A stretch of 58,764 nt of DNA from an uncultured Pseudomonadota bacterium (GCA_902597385.1 CACJXQ010000009.1:1-58764); one strand, 5' to 3'. Counted from the first letter of the stretch, positions 8,595-18,813 are shown. A program made the numbers and translations. Notes: generated from the letters alone by a model not told the origin.

Positions 8595-9035
8595 TTGGAT
8601 ATCCGTAAAGTAAAAAAGTTGATAGAGCTTCTAGAAGAATCTAATGTTGCGGAGATAGAGATCAAGGAGGGTGAGGAATCGGTTAGAGTTACCAAGTCTG
8701 GAGGCTCTTTTATAAGCTCATCTTCGATCGAGTCAACTACAACCCCGAAGCCGCAGCAGGAATTAAATGTTGCGCAATCGCAAACCCCATCGGATACAGA
8801 TGGAGCCGCTATAAAGGCTCCGATGGTAGGTACATTTTACTCCGCCCCCTCACCTGATGCGCTTCCATTTGTTCAGGTCGGTAAAAATGTAAAAGCCGGC
8901 GATACTTTATGTATTATTGAAGCCATGAAAATCATGAACCCCATAGAAGCTGAAACCTCTGGTGTAATATCCGCAATACTAGTAGATAATGGTCAACCAG
9001 TAGAATTTGATCAGCCTCTATTTATGATTTCTTAA
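8595..9035 (+). CDS. accB: Biotin carboxyl carrier protein of acetyl-CoA carboxylase
   Basis: A 146-residue BCCP. An N-terminal helix '[17 protein letters not shown]' is followed by a Ser/Thr/Pro/Gln-rich linker (about residues 35-68) and the C-terminal biotinyl domain with the lysine acceptor in '[12 protein letters not shown]'. It carries biotin between AccC and the AccA/AccD carboxyltransferase during malonyl-CoA formation. The start is TTG at 8595, preceded by CGGAGAAG about 5 nt upstream. accC begins 10 nt downstream, so the two are one operon, as is usual. Confidence 0.97.
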   Translation: MDIRKVKKLIELLEESNVAEIEIKEGEESVRVTKSGGSFISSSSIESTTTPKPQQELNVAQSQTPSDTDGAAIKAPMVGTFYSAPSPDALPFVQVGKNVKAGDTLCIIEAMKIMNPIEAETSGVISAILVDNGQPVEFDQPLFMIS

Positions 9036-9045
9036 TCGAACATAT

Positions 9046-10383
9046 ATGTTTGATAAAGTTCTTATTGCAAATAGAGGAGAGATAGCGCTCCGGGTTCTTA
9101 GGGCTTGCAAAGACCTCGGCATTAAGACAGTGGCCGTTCATTCTCAGGCGGATAGAGACCTCCTGCACGTAAGGCTAGCAGACGAATCAATCTGTATCGG
9201 TCCCGCGACGCCATTAGACAGCTACCTTAACATTCCAGCTATTATCTCGGCTGCTGAAGTAGTCGATGCCGTAGCTATTCATCCAGGCTATGGATTCCTC
9301 TCTGAAAAGGCAGACTTTGCGGAACGGGTCGAAAAAAGCGGCTTCATTTTCATAGGTCCTAATTCAGATACAATAAAAGTGATGGGAGATAAATTGTCTG
9401 CCATCAATGCCATGAAAAAGGTAGGGGTACCGTGTTTGCCTGGGTCAAATGGGCCGTTAAGTGGCGACCTACCTCTAGCAAAGAAGATTGCTAAACAGGT
9501 GGGTTATCCGATTATTTTAAAGGCAGCAGGCGGAGGCGGAGGCAGAGGTATGCGCGTTGTAAATACTGAAGCGTCGCTCAAATCTTCTATCTCGCTGACC
9601 CAACAAGAAGCGGCGGCTGCCTTTCAAGATGATCGTATCTATATTGAAAAGTATCTGGAGAATCCTAGACATATAGAATTTCAAGTATTGATGGATAATT
9701 TTGGAAATGGCGTTCATCTTGGTGAAAGGGATTGTTCTTTGCAAAGAAGACATCAAAAAGTACTAGAAGAATCTCCAGCTTTCGGGATCGAGCCAAATGT
9801 TCGCGAGGATTTAGGGGCCTTATGCGTAGAGGCTTGTCGAAAAATTGGCTATCGAGGAGTTGGTACTTTCGAGTTCCTCTATGAAAAAGGAGAGTTTTTT
9901 TTCATCGAAATGAATACCCGTATACAGGTAGAACATCCAGTAACTGAGATGGTAACAGGAATAGATTTAGTAAAAGAGCAATTAAAGGTTGCTGCCGGAG
10001 AAGAATTAAGAATCAGTCAGCAAGATGTAACTTATAATGGCCACGCTGTTGAGTGTAGGATAAATGCTGAGGACGCGAAGACATTTCGCCCTTCTCCTGG
10101 AAAAGTAACCTATTTCCATCCCCCCGCAGGGCCTGGTGTAAGAGTTGATTCTCATTTGTACACAGGCTATTCAGTTCCTCCAAATTATGACTCTCTAGTC
10201 GCTAAGCTTATTTGTCATGGCAAAACTCGGGAGGAGGCTATAGTTAGGGCTAGAAATGCTTTAGGTGAATTTGTGATAGAGGGCATCAGTACTAATATTT
10301 CTTTACATTCGGATTTACTATCGGATGCAACCTTTATTTCCGGTAATCACACCATTAACTATCTTGAAAGTAAACTGCGCTAA
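9046..10383 (+). CDS. accC: Biotin carboxylase subunit of acetyl-CoA carboxylase
   Basis: A 445-residue ATP-grasp enzyme that carboxylates biotin on AccB with bicarbonate and ATP. The N-terminal domain has '[18 protein letters not shown]'. The ATP-grasp glycine loop is '[14 protein letters not shown]', '[16 protein letters not shown]' and '[18 protein letters not shown]' are the substrate and metal-binding segments, and the C-terminal domain ends '[14 protein letters not shown]'. Length and motifs are complete and match the E. coli enzyme (449 residues). Confidence 0.98.
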   Translation: MFDKVLIANRGEIALRVLRACKDLGIKTVAVHSQADRDLLHVRLADESICIGPATPLDSYLNIPAIISAAEVVDAVAIHPGYGFLSEKADFAERVEKSGFIFIGPNSDTIKVMGDKLSAINAMKKVGVPCLPGSNGPLSGDLPLAKKIAKQVGYPIILKAAGGGGGRGMRVVNTEASLKSSISLTQQEAAAAFQDDRIYIEKYLENPRHIEFQVLMDNFGNGVHLGERDCSLQRRHQKVLEESPAFGIEPNVREDLGALCVEACRKIGYRGVGTFEFLYEKGEFFFIEMNTRIQVEHPVTEMVTGIDLVKEQLKVAAGEELRISQQDVTYNGHAVECRINAEDAKTFRPSPGKVTYFHPPAGPGVRVDSHLYTGYSVPPNYDSLVAKLICHGKTREEAIVRARNALGEFVIEGISTNISLHSDLLSDATFISGNHTINYLESKLR

Positions 10384-10394
10384 ACTTCCTGATC

Positions 10395-11270
10395 GTGTGG
10401 GAATTAAGATTCGAAATCACAAGCGAAAAATGGGCAATACTTGAAGTACTATTATCTAAATTAGAACCTGCGGCCATCACCACGGCCTATGGTGACAAAG
10501 ATTTGTTTGATTCTAAGTCGAGCGCTGCCCAAATTTCACATTGGGAGAAATTTGAAGTATTAGTTCTCTTTAAAGATGTGAAACAAGTTGATCTAGCCTG
10601 CTCATTTCTGGTCAAGGTGGAGGGGATTCCCGGAAGCCTTAGAAAAAGAAAAATTCGAGAGGACGTTGATTGGAACTTGGAATGGAGAAAAAATTGGACT
10701 CCCATAACACTAAGTTCAGGGCTTCATATTTCGCCGAGTTGGTTACCGATACCTGCCCATGCAGCCAATGCAGTTAGATTAGATCCCGGTCAGGCGTTTG
10801 GCACGGGAACGCATGAAACTACAAAATTGTGTTTGAACTATTTAGATAGTTTCGGACTTTTAGAAAGGTTAAAAATGATAGATTACGGGTGTGGCTCAGG
10901 TATTTTATCTCTTGTAGCAGCCGCTCTGGGATGTAAACAGATAATTGCAACCGATAACGATCCCCAAGCTTTAGAAATAACCAAGAAGAACACGACTATA
11001 AATTGCCAGCAAAAGATAATCACCGTGGATGCCCCAGAGAATATTACAAGGGAGAAGTGTGACCTCCTAGTAGCGAATATACTTCTGGATGCGTTGTTGA
11101 GTTTGAGGGATGTCTTCTCAAAAATGGTGCGGAAAAATGGCTTTCTGGTGCTTTCTGGAGTCATGACGCCTCAGATAGAAACTTTAGTATCTACTTACGA
11201 CTCAGAGTTCGCAAAACAAAAGGTAAAGATTCTTAATGATTGGTGTATGTTAGTTTTTACCAAAAGATAA
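10395..11270 (+). CDS. prmA: Ribosomal protein L11 methyltransferase
   Basis: A 291-residue class I SAM methyltransferase that methylates L11. The N-terminal substrate-recognition domain begins 'MWELRFEITSEKWAILE'. The PrmA signature 'VRLDPGQAFGTGTHETTKLC' lies near the centre, followed by SAM motif I 'IDYGCGSGILSL' and motif IV 'LLVANILLDALL' (N-I-L). The start is GTG at 10395, 11 nt after accC. PrmA between accC and dusB/fis is the standard neighbourhood in many gammaproteobacteria. Confidence 0.95.
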   Translation: MWELRFEITSEKWAILEVLLSKLEPAAITTAYGDKDLFDSKSSAAQISHWEKFEVLVLFKDVKQVDLACSFLVKVEGIPGSLRKRKIREDVDWNLEWRKNWTPITLSSGLHISPSWLPIPAHAANAVRLDPGQAFGTGTHETTKLCLNYLDSFGLLERLKMIDYGCGSGILSLVAAALGCKQIIATDNDPQALEITKKNTTINCQQKIITVDAPENITREKCDLLVANILLDALLSLRDVFSKMVRKNGFLVLSGVMTPQIETLVSTYDSEFAKQKVKILNDWCMLVFTKR

Positions 11271-11320
11271 GTTATTTCCATGTTGGGAGAAAAACTTAAA
11301 AGGCTGACGGGTGTTATAAA

Positions 11321-12292
11321 ATGAAAATTGGCTCTTACGAGTTTTCGAGGCCACTAGTTTTGGCTCCAATGGCCGGTGTTACCGATATGCCCTTTCGCTC
11401 CTTGTGTAATAGTATGGGTGCGGACTACGTTGTCTCAGAGATGATTGCTGCGAAAACTGAGCTTTGGAAAAGTAAAAAAACTCAAACACGGTTATCGCTA
11501 GGAAGTTTCAAACCTAGGATAGTGCAGCTTGTGGGTGGGAACGAAGTGTTGATGGCAGAAGGTGCGGCAAGAGCCTGTGATAGTGGTGCGGATATCGTTG
11601 ATATAAACATGGGATGTCCGGCCAAGAAGGTTTGTAGGAAGGCGGCCGGCTCTGCATTATTGAGTGACCCAGCGCTTGTTATAAAAATATTAAGAGCAGT
11701 AGTTAAGGCCTCCAAGAGCCCAGTGACTCTTAAAATGAGAACTGGTCCAAACCAGACGAATAAAAATGGGGTCAGTATAGCTAAGATCGCCGAATCAGAG
11801 GGAATTTCTGCAATTGCAATACATGGAAGGACCAGAAATTGTAGATATGACGTTCCGGCAGAATATGAAACAATAGCTGCAATCAAAGACTCAATCGGTA
11901 TTCCTGTGTTGGTTAATGGGGATATAAGATGTGGGAGTTCTGCATTTAAAGCCTTGTCGGAAACGAGTGCTGACGGTTTAATGATAGGCAGAGCAGCTCA
12001 GGGAAACCCATGGATTTTCTCTTCGATTCGAGCAGCCTTAGATGGAGAGAGATGGAATGAGCCTACTCCAATTGAGAGATTAGAAGTTTTACACTCACTT
12101 TTGGAATCTATATACCAACTATATGGTAAAGAGCAAGGTTCGCGTGTTGCGAGGAAACATATCATTTGGTTCCTCAGCTATTTGCCAATAAAAAGCGAGA
12201 TTAAAAAAGCAACTATGAACAAATTAAAGACTTCCCATGATCAGCTCAATTTTGTGCAGTTTCGAAAGCGAGAGTTAGAAAATAAAGGATGA
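11321..12292 (+). CDS. dusB: tRNA-dihydrouridine synthase B
   Basis: A 323-residue flavin-dependent TIM-barrel enzyme that reduces uridine to dihydrouridine in tRNA (U17 in E. coli). Signatures: 'LAPMAGVTDMPFRSLC' (FMN binding), 'DINMGCPAKKVCRKAAGSAL' with the catalytic Cys in C-R-K, 'IHGRTRNCRYDVPA' and 'LMIGRAAQGNPWIF'. It overlaps fis by 4 nt (ATGA). The dusB-fis operon is a conserved gammaproteobacterial pair in which dusB transcription is bound to growth-rate control of fis. Confidence 0.96.
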   Translation: MKIGSYEFSRPLVLAPMAGVTDMPFRSLCNSMGADYVVSEMIAAKTELWKSKKTQTRLSLGSFKPRIVQLVGGNEVLMAEGAARACDSGADIVDINMGCPAKKVCRKAAGSALLSDPALVIKILRAVVKASKSPVTLKMRTGPNQTNKNGVSIAKIAESEGISAIAIHGRTRNCRYDVPAEYETIAAIKDSIGIPVLVNGDIRCGSSAFKALSETSADGLMIGRAAQGNPWIFSSIRAALDGERWNEPTPIERLEVLHSLLESIYQLYGKEQGSRVARKHIIWFLSYLPIKSEIKKATMNKLKTSHDQLNFVQFRKRELENKG

Positions 12293-12534
12293 GTGAAAAA
12301 GATTTACCCATCAGCTTCTTCGTTAAGCGTTCCTTAGAGAAATACTTCAAGGACTTGAATGGAGAGTATCCGAAGAATTTATATGCCCTAAGTCTAAGTC
12401 AATTAGAGAAGCCATTACTTGAGGTGGTAATAAAAGAAACCAAAGGGAATTTATCGAAAGCAGCTATTATTCTGGGTCTCAATCGAGTCACGCTACGAAA
12501 GAAATTGAAAAAATATAAAATATTAGAGAGATAG
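12289..12534 (+). CDS. fis: DNA-binding protein Fis
   Basis: An 81-residue Fis-family nucleoid protein and transcription regulator. The C-terminal helix-turn-helix is 'TKGNLSKAAIILGLNRVTLR', the typical Fis/NtrC-type DNA-binding end. The N-terminal part is shorter than in E. coli Fis (98 residues), lacking some of the beta-hairpin arm used for contact with the Hin/Gin invertases. The central dimerisation helix 'LYALSLSQLEKPLLEVVIKE' is kept. It is coupled to dusB by a 4-nt overlap and lies 2 nt before purH. Confidence 0.9.
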   Translation: MSEKDLPISFFVKRSLEKYFKDLNGEYPKNLYALSLSQLEKPLLEVVIKETKGNLSKAAIILGLNRVTLRKKLKKYKILER

Positions 12535-12536
12535 TC

Positions 12537-14111
12537 ATGGACAGGAAATTACAGAGATGGGCATTAATTAGTGTCTCCGATAAAAGCGGTCTGCGAGAAC
12601 TAGCTGAAGAATTAGTGAATCTTGAAATAGGCATACTTACAACCGGGGGAAGCTCCATGATTCTGCAAGATTCAAATATTCCGTTTACAGAGGTGTCTAA
12701 ATATACAGGGCATCCAGAAATCATGCGCGGGAGGGTGAAGACTCTACATCCTAAAATACATGGAGGAATCTTAGGCAGGGATGGGATTGATTATGAGCTT
12801 ATGGAAGATCTGGGCATTTACTCAATAGATTTTGTTATAGTTAATTTATATCCTTTTGAAGAAACTGTCTCAAAGGAAGGTGTATCCTTTGACGAAGTTA
12901 TTGAAAATATTGATATAGGAGGCCCTGCCCTCCTTAGGGCGGCGGCTAAAAATCATAGCCGTGTTACGTCTGTTTGCTCCCCAGATGATTACCAAGACCT
13001 CGTTTTCCATCTTAAAGGAGGTGGTAATGTTCCCCAGGATAAACGGCGTGTTTTAGCCGCTAAATCGTTCAGACACGTTTCACTTTATGACGAAAAAATA
13101 GCGGATTATTTGGGTTCTTCTGATCTCTCAGATGATCTCCAGTTCCCAAGCGAGAAAAAAATTAGTCTAAAGAGAAAAAAAATACTGCGCTATGGAGAAA
13201 ACCCTCACCAAGGAGCGGCTCTCTACGAGATTGATCTCACAGACAGCAAAGGAGTGGCTAACAGTAGACAGCTGGCGGGGAAGCAACTTTCTTACAATAA
13301 TTTAGTCGATGCTGATACCGCAATCGAGTGCGTTCACAGTTTCAATAGTCCCAGTTGCGTCATAGTAAAGCATGCCAACCCTTGCGGAGTTTCCGAGAGC
13401 AAAACATTAAAGGGAGCTTACGAGAAAGCCTTTAGCGCAGACCCAACCTCTGCCTTTGGCGGCGTTATAGGATTCAATAGGCCGGTTACGAAGGAGTTGG
13501 CGCAATTGATCCTATCAACTCAGTTTTTGGAGGTCATAGTTGCCCCAGATTATGATGAGGAATCGTTTGAAATATTCTCTAAAAAAGAAAACGTGAGAGT
13601 GTTGAAAGTTTTAGGGAATGACGGAAATGCCCATAGCGATTGGGAGTTGAAGACAATTGGTGGAGGTTTATTGGTGCAAGAGAAGGATCAGCCGGAGAAG
13701 GAGGAGGTAATGCAATCTGAATCGAAAATTGTTACTAGTCGATCCCCTACAGAAGAAGAGCGACAGGACCTTTTTTTTGCTTATAGGGTAGCGAGTTTTG
13801 TTAAATCAAATGCTATTGTGTTTGCTAAAGACAGGTTATCAATTGGAATTGGTGCGGGACAAATGAGTCGAATCTACAGCGCCAAATTGGCTGGTATTAA
13901 AGCCCAAGATGCCGGATTCAAGGTTGGTGGAGCGGTGATGGCATCTGATGCTTTTTTCCCATTTAGGGATGGTATAGATGAGGCGGCAGCCCAGGGTATC
14001 CGAGCAGTAATACAGCCTGGCGGTTCGGTCCGTGATGAGGAAGTCATAGAAGCTGCAAATGAGCACTCAATAGCTATGATCTTTACAGGAAGAAGACACT
14101 TTAGGCACTAG
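12537..14111 (+). CDS. purH: Bifunctional AICAR formyltransferase/IMP cyclohydrolase
   Basis: A 524-residue enzyme for the last two steps of purine synthesis (AICAR to FAICAR to IMP). The N-terminal IMP cyclohydrolase domain (about 1-195) shows '[18 protein letters not shown]', '[19 protein letters not shown]' and '[12 protein letters not shown]'. The C-terminal formyltransferase domain shows '[15 protein letters not shown]', '[12 protein letters not shown]' (Lys-His catalytic pair) and '[16 protein letters not shown]'. Both domains are complete. It forms a run with purD 26 nt downstream. Confidence 0.98.
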   Translation: MDRKLQRWALISVSDKSGLRELAEELVNLEIGILTTGGSSMILQDSNIPFTEVSKYTGHPEIMRGRVKTLHPKIHGGILGRDGIDYELMEDLGIYSIDFVIVNLYPFEETVSKEGVSFDEVIENIDIGGPALLRAAAKNHSRVTSVCSPDDYQDLVFHLKGGGNVPQDKRRVLAAKSFRHVSLYDEKIADYLGSSDLSDDLQFPSEKKISLKRKKILRYGENPHQGAALYEIDLTDSKGVANSRQLAGKQLSYNNLVDADTAIECVHSFNSPSCVIVKHANPCGVSESKTLKGAYEKAFSADPTSAFGGVIGFNRPVTKELAQLILSTQFLEVIVAPDYDEESFEIFSKKENVRVLKVLGNDGNAHSDWELKTIGGGLLVQEKDQPEKEEVMQSESKIVTSRSPTEEERQDLFFAYRVASFVKSNAIVFAKDRLSIGIGAGQMSRIYSAKLAGIKAQDAGFKVGGAVMASDAFFPFRDGIDEAAAQGIRAVIQPGGSVRDEEVIEAANEHSIAMIFTGRRHFRH

Positions 14112-14137
14112 ACAGAAAATAAAAACAGGATTCGAAC

Positions 14138-15430
14138 ATGAAGATACTAATCGTTGGGGGAGGAGGAAGAGAGCACGCGCTTGCCTGGAAGTGCGCGGAG
14201 CCACCATACGTCGATAAAGTTTTTTGTGCTCCAGGAAACGCTGGTACTGCTAGAGAGGATAAGGTTATTAATGTTGCTATTTCTCCGGAGGATTTAGAGG
14301 GTTTGGCCTCGTTTGCCGAAGAGGAGAATATCGCCCTTACTATAGTGGGACCTGAAGCGCCCTTGGTGTCCGGCATCGTTAATGCCTTCAATGCGCGGGG
14401 ACTAAAGTGTTTTGGTCCAACAAAAGAGGCGTCGGTTTTAGAAGGGTCAAAAGTTTTTACCAAAGACTTTTTACATCGACATAGAATTCCCACAGGCAAG
14501 TATAAAAGTTTCTCGGATATTTCGAAGGCCGTAAATTATATAAAAGATTGCGAGTTTCCCCTGGTTATTAAGGCTGATGGCTTGGCATCCGGTAAGGGGG
14601 TTTTTATCACGTCTGACCTCGTTGAGGCAGAAAGGGTGGTTAGGACGATACTTTCGGGAAATAAATTTGGGGAAGCTGGAAGCCAAATAGTAATCGAAGA
14701 GTTCTTAGACGGTGAAGAAGTGAGCTATATCTGTATGACAGATGGATATCATTGTGTGCCTTTTGCTTCTTCACAGGATCATAAGGCTAGAGACGACGGC
14801 GATTCAGGGCCAAATACAGGAGGGATGGGGGCCTATTCACCTGCACCGTTGTTGGATAGTGAATTGGAGCATCGGGTGTTAGATGAAATCATATACCCCA
14901 CCCTCTCCGGCTTAAGGGAGGAGGGTAGGCTATACAAGGGTTTTTTATATGCTGGGCTCATGATAAATTCTAAAAAGCAACCAAAAGTCCTAGAGTTCAA
15001 CTGTCGTTTTGGAGATCCCGAAGCTCAACCCACTCTATTCCGTTTAAAAACTGATTTGGTCGATGCGTGTTTGAAGACCCTAGAAGGAGATATTGGGGAA
15101 CTGCAGCTAGAGTTTGATTCTAAAACTGCGTTGGGAGTTGTCCTTGCTGCTAATGGGTACCCCGAGTCTTATCAGACTGGTTGGTCCGTCAAGGTCGCGC
15201 AAAAAGCGTCGGTGCTAAAAGACTTAAAGATTTTTCATGCTGGTACCGCACTTTCTGGAGATGTTGTTGTTTCGACAGGGGGGCGAGTCTTATGTGTAGT
15301 TGGTCGCGGAGATAATGTCAGAGAGGCACAGATGGTGTCTTATAAGGGAGTCGATTTAGTTGAGTCATCGAACTTATTTTATCGGTCTGATATTGGTTAT
15401 CGTGCAATCGCTAGGTTGAAATCGCCATAG
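14138..15430 (+). CDS. purD: Phosphoribosylamine-glycine ligase
   Basis: A 430-residue ATP-grasp ligase (GAR synthetase) that joins glycine to phosphoribosylamine in purine synthesis. It starts 'MKILIVGGGGREHALAWK', the family's glycine-rich opening. It continues with 'VIKADGLASGKGVFI' (ATP loop), 'DHKARDDGDSGPNTGGMGAY' and 'EFNCRFGDPEAQPTLF'. Length matches E. coli PurD (429). It is the last gene of the purHD run and ends 25 nt from the convergent hisH stop. Confidence 0.98.
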   Translation: MKILIVGGGGREHALAWKCAEPPYVDKVFCAPGNAGTAREDKVINVAISPEDLEGLASFAEEENIALTIVGPEAPLVSGIVNAFNARGLKCFGPTKEASVLEGSKVFTKDFLHRHRIPTGKYKSFSDISKAVNYIKDCEFPLVIKADGLASGKGVFITSDLVEAERVVRTILSGNKFGEAGSQIVIEEFLDGEEVSYICMTDGYHCVPFASSQDHKARDDGDSGPNTGGMGAYSPAPLLDSELEHRVLDEIIYPTLSGLREEGRLYKGFLYAGLMINSKKQPKVLEFNCRFGDPEAQPTLFRLKTDLVDACLKTLEGDIGELQLEFDSKTALGVVLAANGYPESYQTGWSVKVAQKASVLKDLKIFHAGTALSGDVVVSTGGRVLCVVGRGDNVREAQMVSYKGVDLVESSNLFYRSDIGYRAIARLKSP

Positions 15431-15455
15431 CCGGAGCATCATTAAACCCATAAGG

Positions 15456-16103
15456 TTAACTAGCGCCATCCCATTTTACAAAATTTTCGAGTAGCTTTAG
15501 CCCGGCAGCTGAACTTTTTTCTGGATGAAATTGGGTCGCAAAAATGTTACCGAGACCGATTGATGAGGTGAATTCTCCTAGGTAGTTCGTTTTACCTACT
15601 GTAAGCTCAGGGTCTTTCGGCTTCACAAAGTAGCTATGAACGAAATAGAATCGGGTCCCTGAAGGAATCCCTTTCATAAGTGGGTGCATTTTTTCCCAGT
15701 AAACATTGTTCCATCCCATGTGAGGAATTTTGTCAAAATTCTTTTCGGATATATTATTAGGTTTTTTGAAGCGTTTTACTTCACCCTCGATTAGGTTAAG
15801 GCAAGCGGTTCCATTATCTTCTTCGCTTGTCCTCATAAGAGACTGAAGGCCTAAGCAAATTCCTAAGAAAGGCTTTGTTTGGCATAAGTTTTCAATTTTT
15901 CTGCCCAGGCCTGTTTTTTTGAGTTGACTCATGCAGTCTCCAATAGCGCCTTGGCCAGGAAACACTATTTTGTCTGAATTAGTAATCTCCTTAACATCCG
16001 AGCTCACTTTAACATTAATTTTCTTGCTGGAGACAGATTCCAGGGCTTTATACACCGATTTAAGATTACTTCCTCCATAATCTATGATGGTGATTGTAGT
16101 CAT
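15456..16103 (-). CDS. hisH: Imidazole glycerol phosphate synthase glutaminase subunit
   Basis: A 215-residue class I glutamine amidotransferase that supplies ammonia to HisF. The nucleophile is in 'PFLGICLGLQSLM', the oxyanion segment is 'IVFPGQGAIGDCM', and the catalytic His/Glu pair is 'ATQFHPEKSSA'. It starts 2 nt after hisB, so the two are cotranscribed. Its obligate partner HisF, and HisA, are not downstream here: the next gene is convergent purD. Confidence 0.95.
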   Translation of the reverse strand: MTTITIIDYGGSNLKSVYKALESVSSKKINVKVSSDVKEITNSDKIVFPGQGAIGDCMSQLKKTGLGRKIENLCQTKPFLGICLGLQSLMRTSEEDNGTACLNLIEGEVKRFKKPNNISEKNFDKIPHMGWNNVYWEKMHPLMKGIPSGTRFYFVHSYFVKPKDPELTVGKTNYLGEFTSSIGLGNIFATQFHPEKSSAAGLKLLENFVKWDGAS

Positions 16104-16105
16104 TG

Positions 16106-16699
16106 CTAGAGGGTGCCTTTGGTGCTTGGAAGCTGATCTTTCATTCTCGGATCTAATTCTATCGCCATCCTCAGGGAGCGCCCCAAAGACTTGAAGATGG
16201 TTTCAATAATATGATGAGAGTTGTGTCCTCTTAGGCAATCGATATGGAGAGTACATTGTAAATGATTTACGAAGCCTTGAAAAAACTCGAAAAACAAATC
16301 AACATCGAAATCTCCAACGACGTGAGATCTTGGAAAACTCACGTTATAAGAGAGACCTGGTCTCCCTGAAAGATCAATTACTACTCGTGATAGAGCCTCA
16401 TCTAACGGGACATAAGAGTGTCCATAACGCCTTATAGATGTTTTTTTCCCAACAGCCTCATTAATGGCCTGTCCCAACGTTATTCCAAGGTCCTCTACCG
16501 TATGGTGTGCATCTATTTCGAGATCTCCCTTTGCCTTTACCGAAAGGTCAAGGCAACCGTGTCTCGCTACTTGCTCCAGCATGTGGTCTAAAAATGGTAA
16601 TCCTGTTTTAGCTGTCAACTTTCCATTGCCATCAAGGTCTACGCTGATCTTTATATTTGTTTCGTTTGTGACGCGCTCTACTTCTGCTTTTCTATTCAA
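16106..16699 (-). CDS. hisB: Imidazoleglycerol-phosphate dehydratase
   Basis: A 197-residue monofunctional dehydratase (IGP to imidazole-acetol phosphate), without the histidinol-phosphatase domain of E. coli HisB. The manganese-binding repeats are visible: '[13 protein letters not shown]', '[14 protein letters not shown]' near residue 65, and '[18 protein letters not shown]' in the second half. The start is TTG at 16697-16699, preceded by AGGAAGAG; this is the only start that keeps the N-terminal '[12 protein letters not shown]'. The Shine-Dalgarno lies in a small inverted repeat (GGAAG/CTTCC, 16702-16714), which might tune initiation. Confidence 0.96.
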   Translation of the reverse strand: MNRKAEVERVTNETNIKISVDLDGNGKLTAKTGLPFLDHMLEQVARHGCLDLSVKAKGDLEIDAHHTVEDLGITLGQAINEAVGKKTSIRRYGHSYVPLDEALSRVVIDLSGRPGLSYNVSFPRSHVVGDFDVDLFFEFFQGFVNHLQCTLHIDCLRGHNSHHIIETIFKSLGRSLRMAIELDPRMKDQLPSTKGTL

Positions 16700-16807
16700 T
16701 GGGAAGGCTCTTCCTTTCTTTTGTGTCTACCCTAATGGTATAACACTAAAGGTCAATTTGTCTTCAATTAAGAGTTTGTCCGAGAGATCTATAAACTTGA
16801 GGAAAAT

Positions 16808-17725
16808 ATGGAAAAGATCAAAATAGAAAATGTGGAGAGTTGGCTTTCAAAAGAGCAGGCCCGTTTTATTAGTGAAGTTATAGGACTAGATAGTTCGATT
16901 ATTAAGCATGATGATTCCTGGAAGAAGGGATCAGCGAGTTTCGGGAGAACAGTAGTACTAAGTGATGGAAATATTTTCGAAAAGATAGCGGTGAACTTTT
17001 CGTCAATATCAGGAGATTCGTTACCCGAAGCTGCCAGTGCTAAGCGGCCGGATTTAGCAGGCTCGGCATTCAGAGCGATGGGATTATCAATAGTATCCCA
17101 TCCCCGAAACCCTTTTGTTCCAACAGCCCATCAAAATTTGCGTCTATTTTCGACTTTGGACCAGAAGAACCCTAATTGGTGGTTCGGTGGAGGGTATGAT
17201 CTTACGCCTTATTTCGGTTTTATTGAGGACTCTATAAACTGGCACCGATCGGCCAAGAAAGCATGTGTTGCTTATGGCGCAAATACTTATGAAAACTTCA
17301 AAGAGCAATGTGATGCTTATTTTAATGTTAAGCATCGAAAAGAACAGAGAGGAATTGGGGGACTTTTTTTTGATGATTTAAATTATTGGCCCTTCAAGAA
17401 ATGCTTTAACTTCATGAAAGATGTGGGCAAGGCTTTTTCATCATGCTATTTCGAAATCGTAAAAAAACGGAAAGAAATGGCTTACACAAAGGAACATCGT
17501 GATTTTCAGCAATATCGAAGAGGTAGATATGTTGAATTCAACCTAGTGCATGATAGAGGGACCCTATTCGGTTTGCAGTTCGGAGGCAGAATTAATTCTA
17601 TTCTAGCGAGTCTTCCTCCGACAGTGACCTGGCCTTATGAGCCCAGCGAGAATTTGAAGAAATATGAATCGGATCTACTAACAGAATTCCTCACTCCGAA
17701 AGACTGGTTAAGCGAGAACCTCTAA
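16808..17725 (+). CDS. hemF: Oxygen-dependent coproporphyrinogen III oxidase
   Basis: A 305-residue HemF that converts coproporphyrinogen III to protoporphyrinogen IX with O2. Conserved blocks: 'FSSISGDSLPEAASAKRPDL', 'PFVPTAHQNLRLF', 'WWFGGGYDLTPYFGF', 'FDDLNYWPF', and 'QQYRRGRYVEFNLVHDRGT' with the R-G-R-Y-V-E-F-N-L signature. A good GAGGA ribosome site precedes the ATG. The enzyme implies the cell lives, at least part of the time, with oxygen. It is divergent from hisB and ends 14 nt from the convergent Rieske gene. Confidence 0.97.
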   Translation: MEKIKIENVESWLSKEQARFISEVIGLDSSIIKHDDSWKKGSASFGRTVVLSDGNIFEKIAVNFSSISGDSLPEAASAKRPDLAGSAFRAMGLSIVSHPRNPFVPTAHQNLRLFSTLDQKNPNWWFGGGYDLTPYFGFIEDSINWHRSAKKACVAYGANTYENFKEQCDAYFNVKHRKEQRGIGGLFFDDLNYWPFKKCFNFMKDVGKAFSSCYFEIVKKRKEMAYTKEHRDFQQYRRGRYVEFNLVHDRGTLFGLQFGGRINSILASLPPTVTWPYEPSENLKKYESDLLTEFLTPKDWLSENL

Positions 17726-17739
17726 AAAGGATTAGTTTG

Positions 17740-18813
17740 TTAGTCTTCTCTCAAAGGAATCCCATTGTTTCTCAGAACTCTCCTTAGGTTAATAATTGCC
17801 GGAAATATTTCCTGATTCTGGTCTTCCCCTTGCCTATCAAAAGCTTCCTGTTCGAGCTGGCAGATCCACTTGTCCTCAGCGAAAATTCCATTAGTGAACC
17901 AGATGATAAAAGGCCATGCTACTTCTAATAGTAACTTCATAGAGGGACGTTTGATCATCATCAAGCCAAATGTATGATTTGAGTTTTGATTTTTACCGAG
18001 TGGGACATAAACGTTCCAGAGATCTAGAGCGGGCTCAGAACTTCCAGCGGTCCAAAACTTCAGGGTTTGATATGGATACTCAGTTCTGATAGTCATGAAA
18101 TCTCTGTCGGTTTTTTCTAAAGCTGCCGGTCTTTTCCCGAGCATGAATTTCTCACCCAAGGGTTGTTTCCCGCTCTTACGTTTAAAGGTATAGTCTGTTT
18201 CAACCCAATTGTCCCCCTCTCTGGTGCCTAAAAAGATGGTTTTTATACCGCCCATTAGGCGTCGGTGAAGAAACTGATGATTCATATCCATTAGATTCTC
18301 ATGCATAAAGCTGTAGTGACAATCGACGCGTCTATTGAGGTACCTAATCTTGTAGTCATTATTATTTGCATTATTGACTTCGGGAAAGAACACCTTTTCG
18401 ATTTTTGAATTATCTCCTGGGTATATAAAAATCAAACCATAAGCTTCCTTTGCGGGAAAGGATCTCACCTTATTTCTTTGTTTTTTACAGCCGGAGAGGT
18501 AGGGGATGTCAATGCAATTTCCATTAGCATCATATTCCCAGCCGTGATAACCGCATTTGATTCCAGTATTGGAAACAGTTCCAACATGAAGTGGAACTTG
18601 TCGGTGAGCGCATCTATTTTCGAGGGCATAAACTGCCCCTACCTTTGGTCTGACAACCACAATAGAGGTGCCGGCAAATTCAATATCCAGGGCTTTGCCG
18701 GCTTTTAGCTCACTTGATCTGACAATCGGATACCAAAAATTTGGATCTATACCGGTTTTCCTTAGGTCCGTATTTTTTTGGTTATTCTTTGTGTCTGGAT
18801 GCGCTGTTTCCAT
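17740..18813 (-). CDS. Rieske-type aromatic-ring-hydroxylating oxygenase alpha subunit
   Basis: A 357-residue Rieske non-heme iron oxygenase. The [2Fe-2S] site is C68-x-H70 (NRCAHRQVPLHVG) and C87-x2-H90 (KCGYHGWEY). The mononuclear iron site is N173-x2-D176-x2-H179-x3-H183 in 'ENLMDMNHQFLHRR'. Both are complete. The family hydroxylates or demethylates aromatics, sterols, choline-like compounds or chlorophyll derivatives; the C-terminal part gives no clue to the substrate. No reductase or ferredoxin gene adjoins, so electrons must come from elsewhere. The flavodoxin-like gene upstream on the same strand, 60 nt away, might be involved, but this is speculative. Confidence 0.85.
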   Translation of the reverse strand: METAHPDTKNNQKNTDLRKTGIDPNFWYPIVRSSELKAGKALDIEFAGTSIVVVRPKVGAVYALENRCAHRQVPLHVGTVSNTGIKCGYHGWEYDANGNCIDIPYLSGCKKQRNKVRSFPAKEAYGLIFIYPGDNSKIEKVFFPEVNNANNNDYKIRYLNRRVDCHYSFMHENLMDMNHQFLHRRLMGGIKTIFLGTREGDNWVETDYTFKRKSGKQPLGEKFMLGKRPAALEKTDRDFMTIRTEYPYQTLKFWTAGSSEPALDLWNVYVPLGKNQNSNHTFGLMMIKRPSMKLLLEVAWPFIIWFTNGIFAEDKWICQLEQEAFDRQGEDQNQEIFPAIINLRRVLRNNGIPLRED

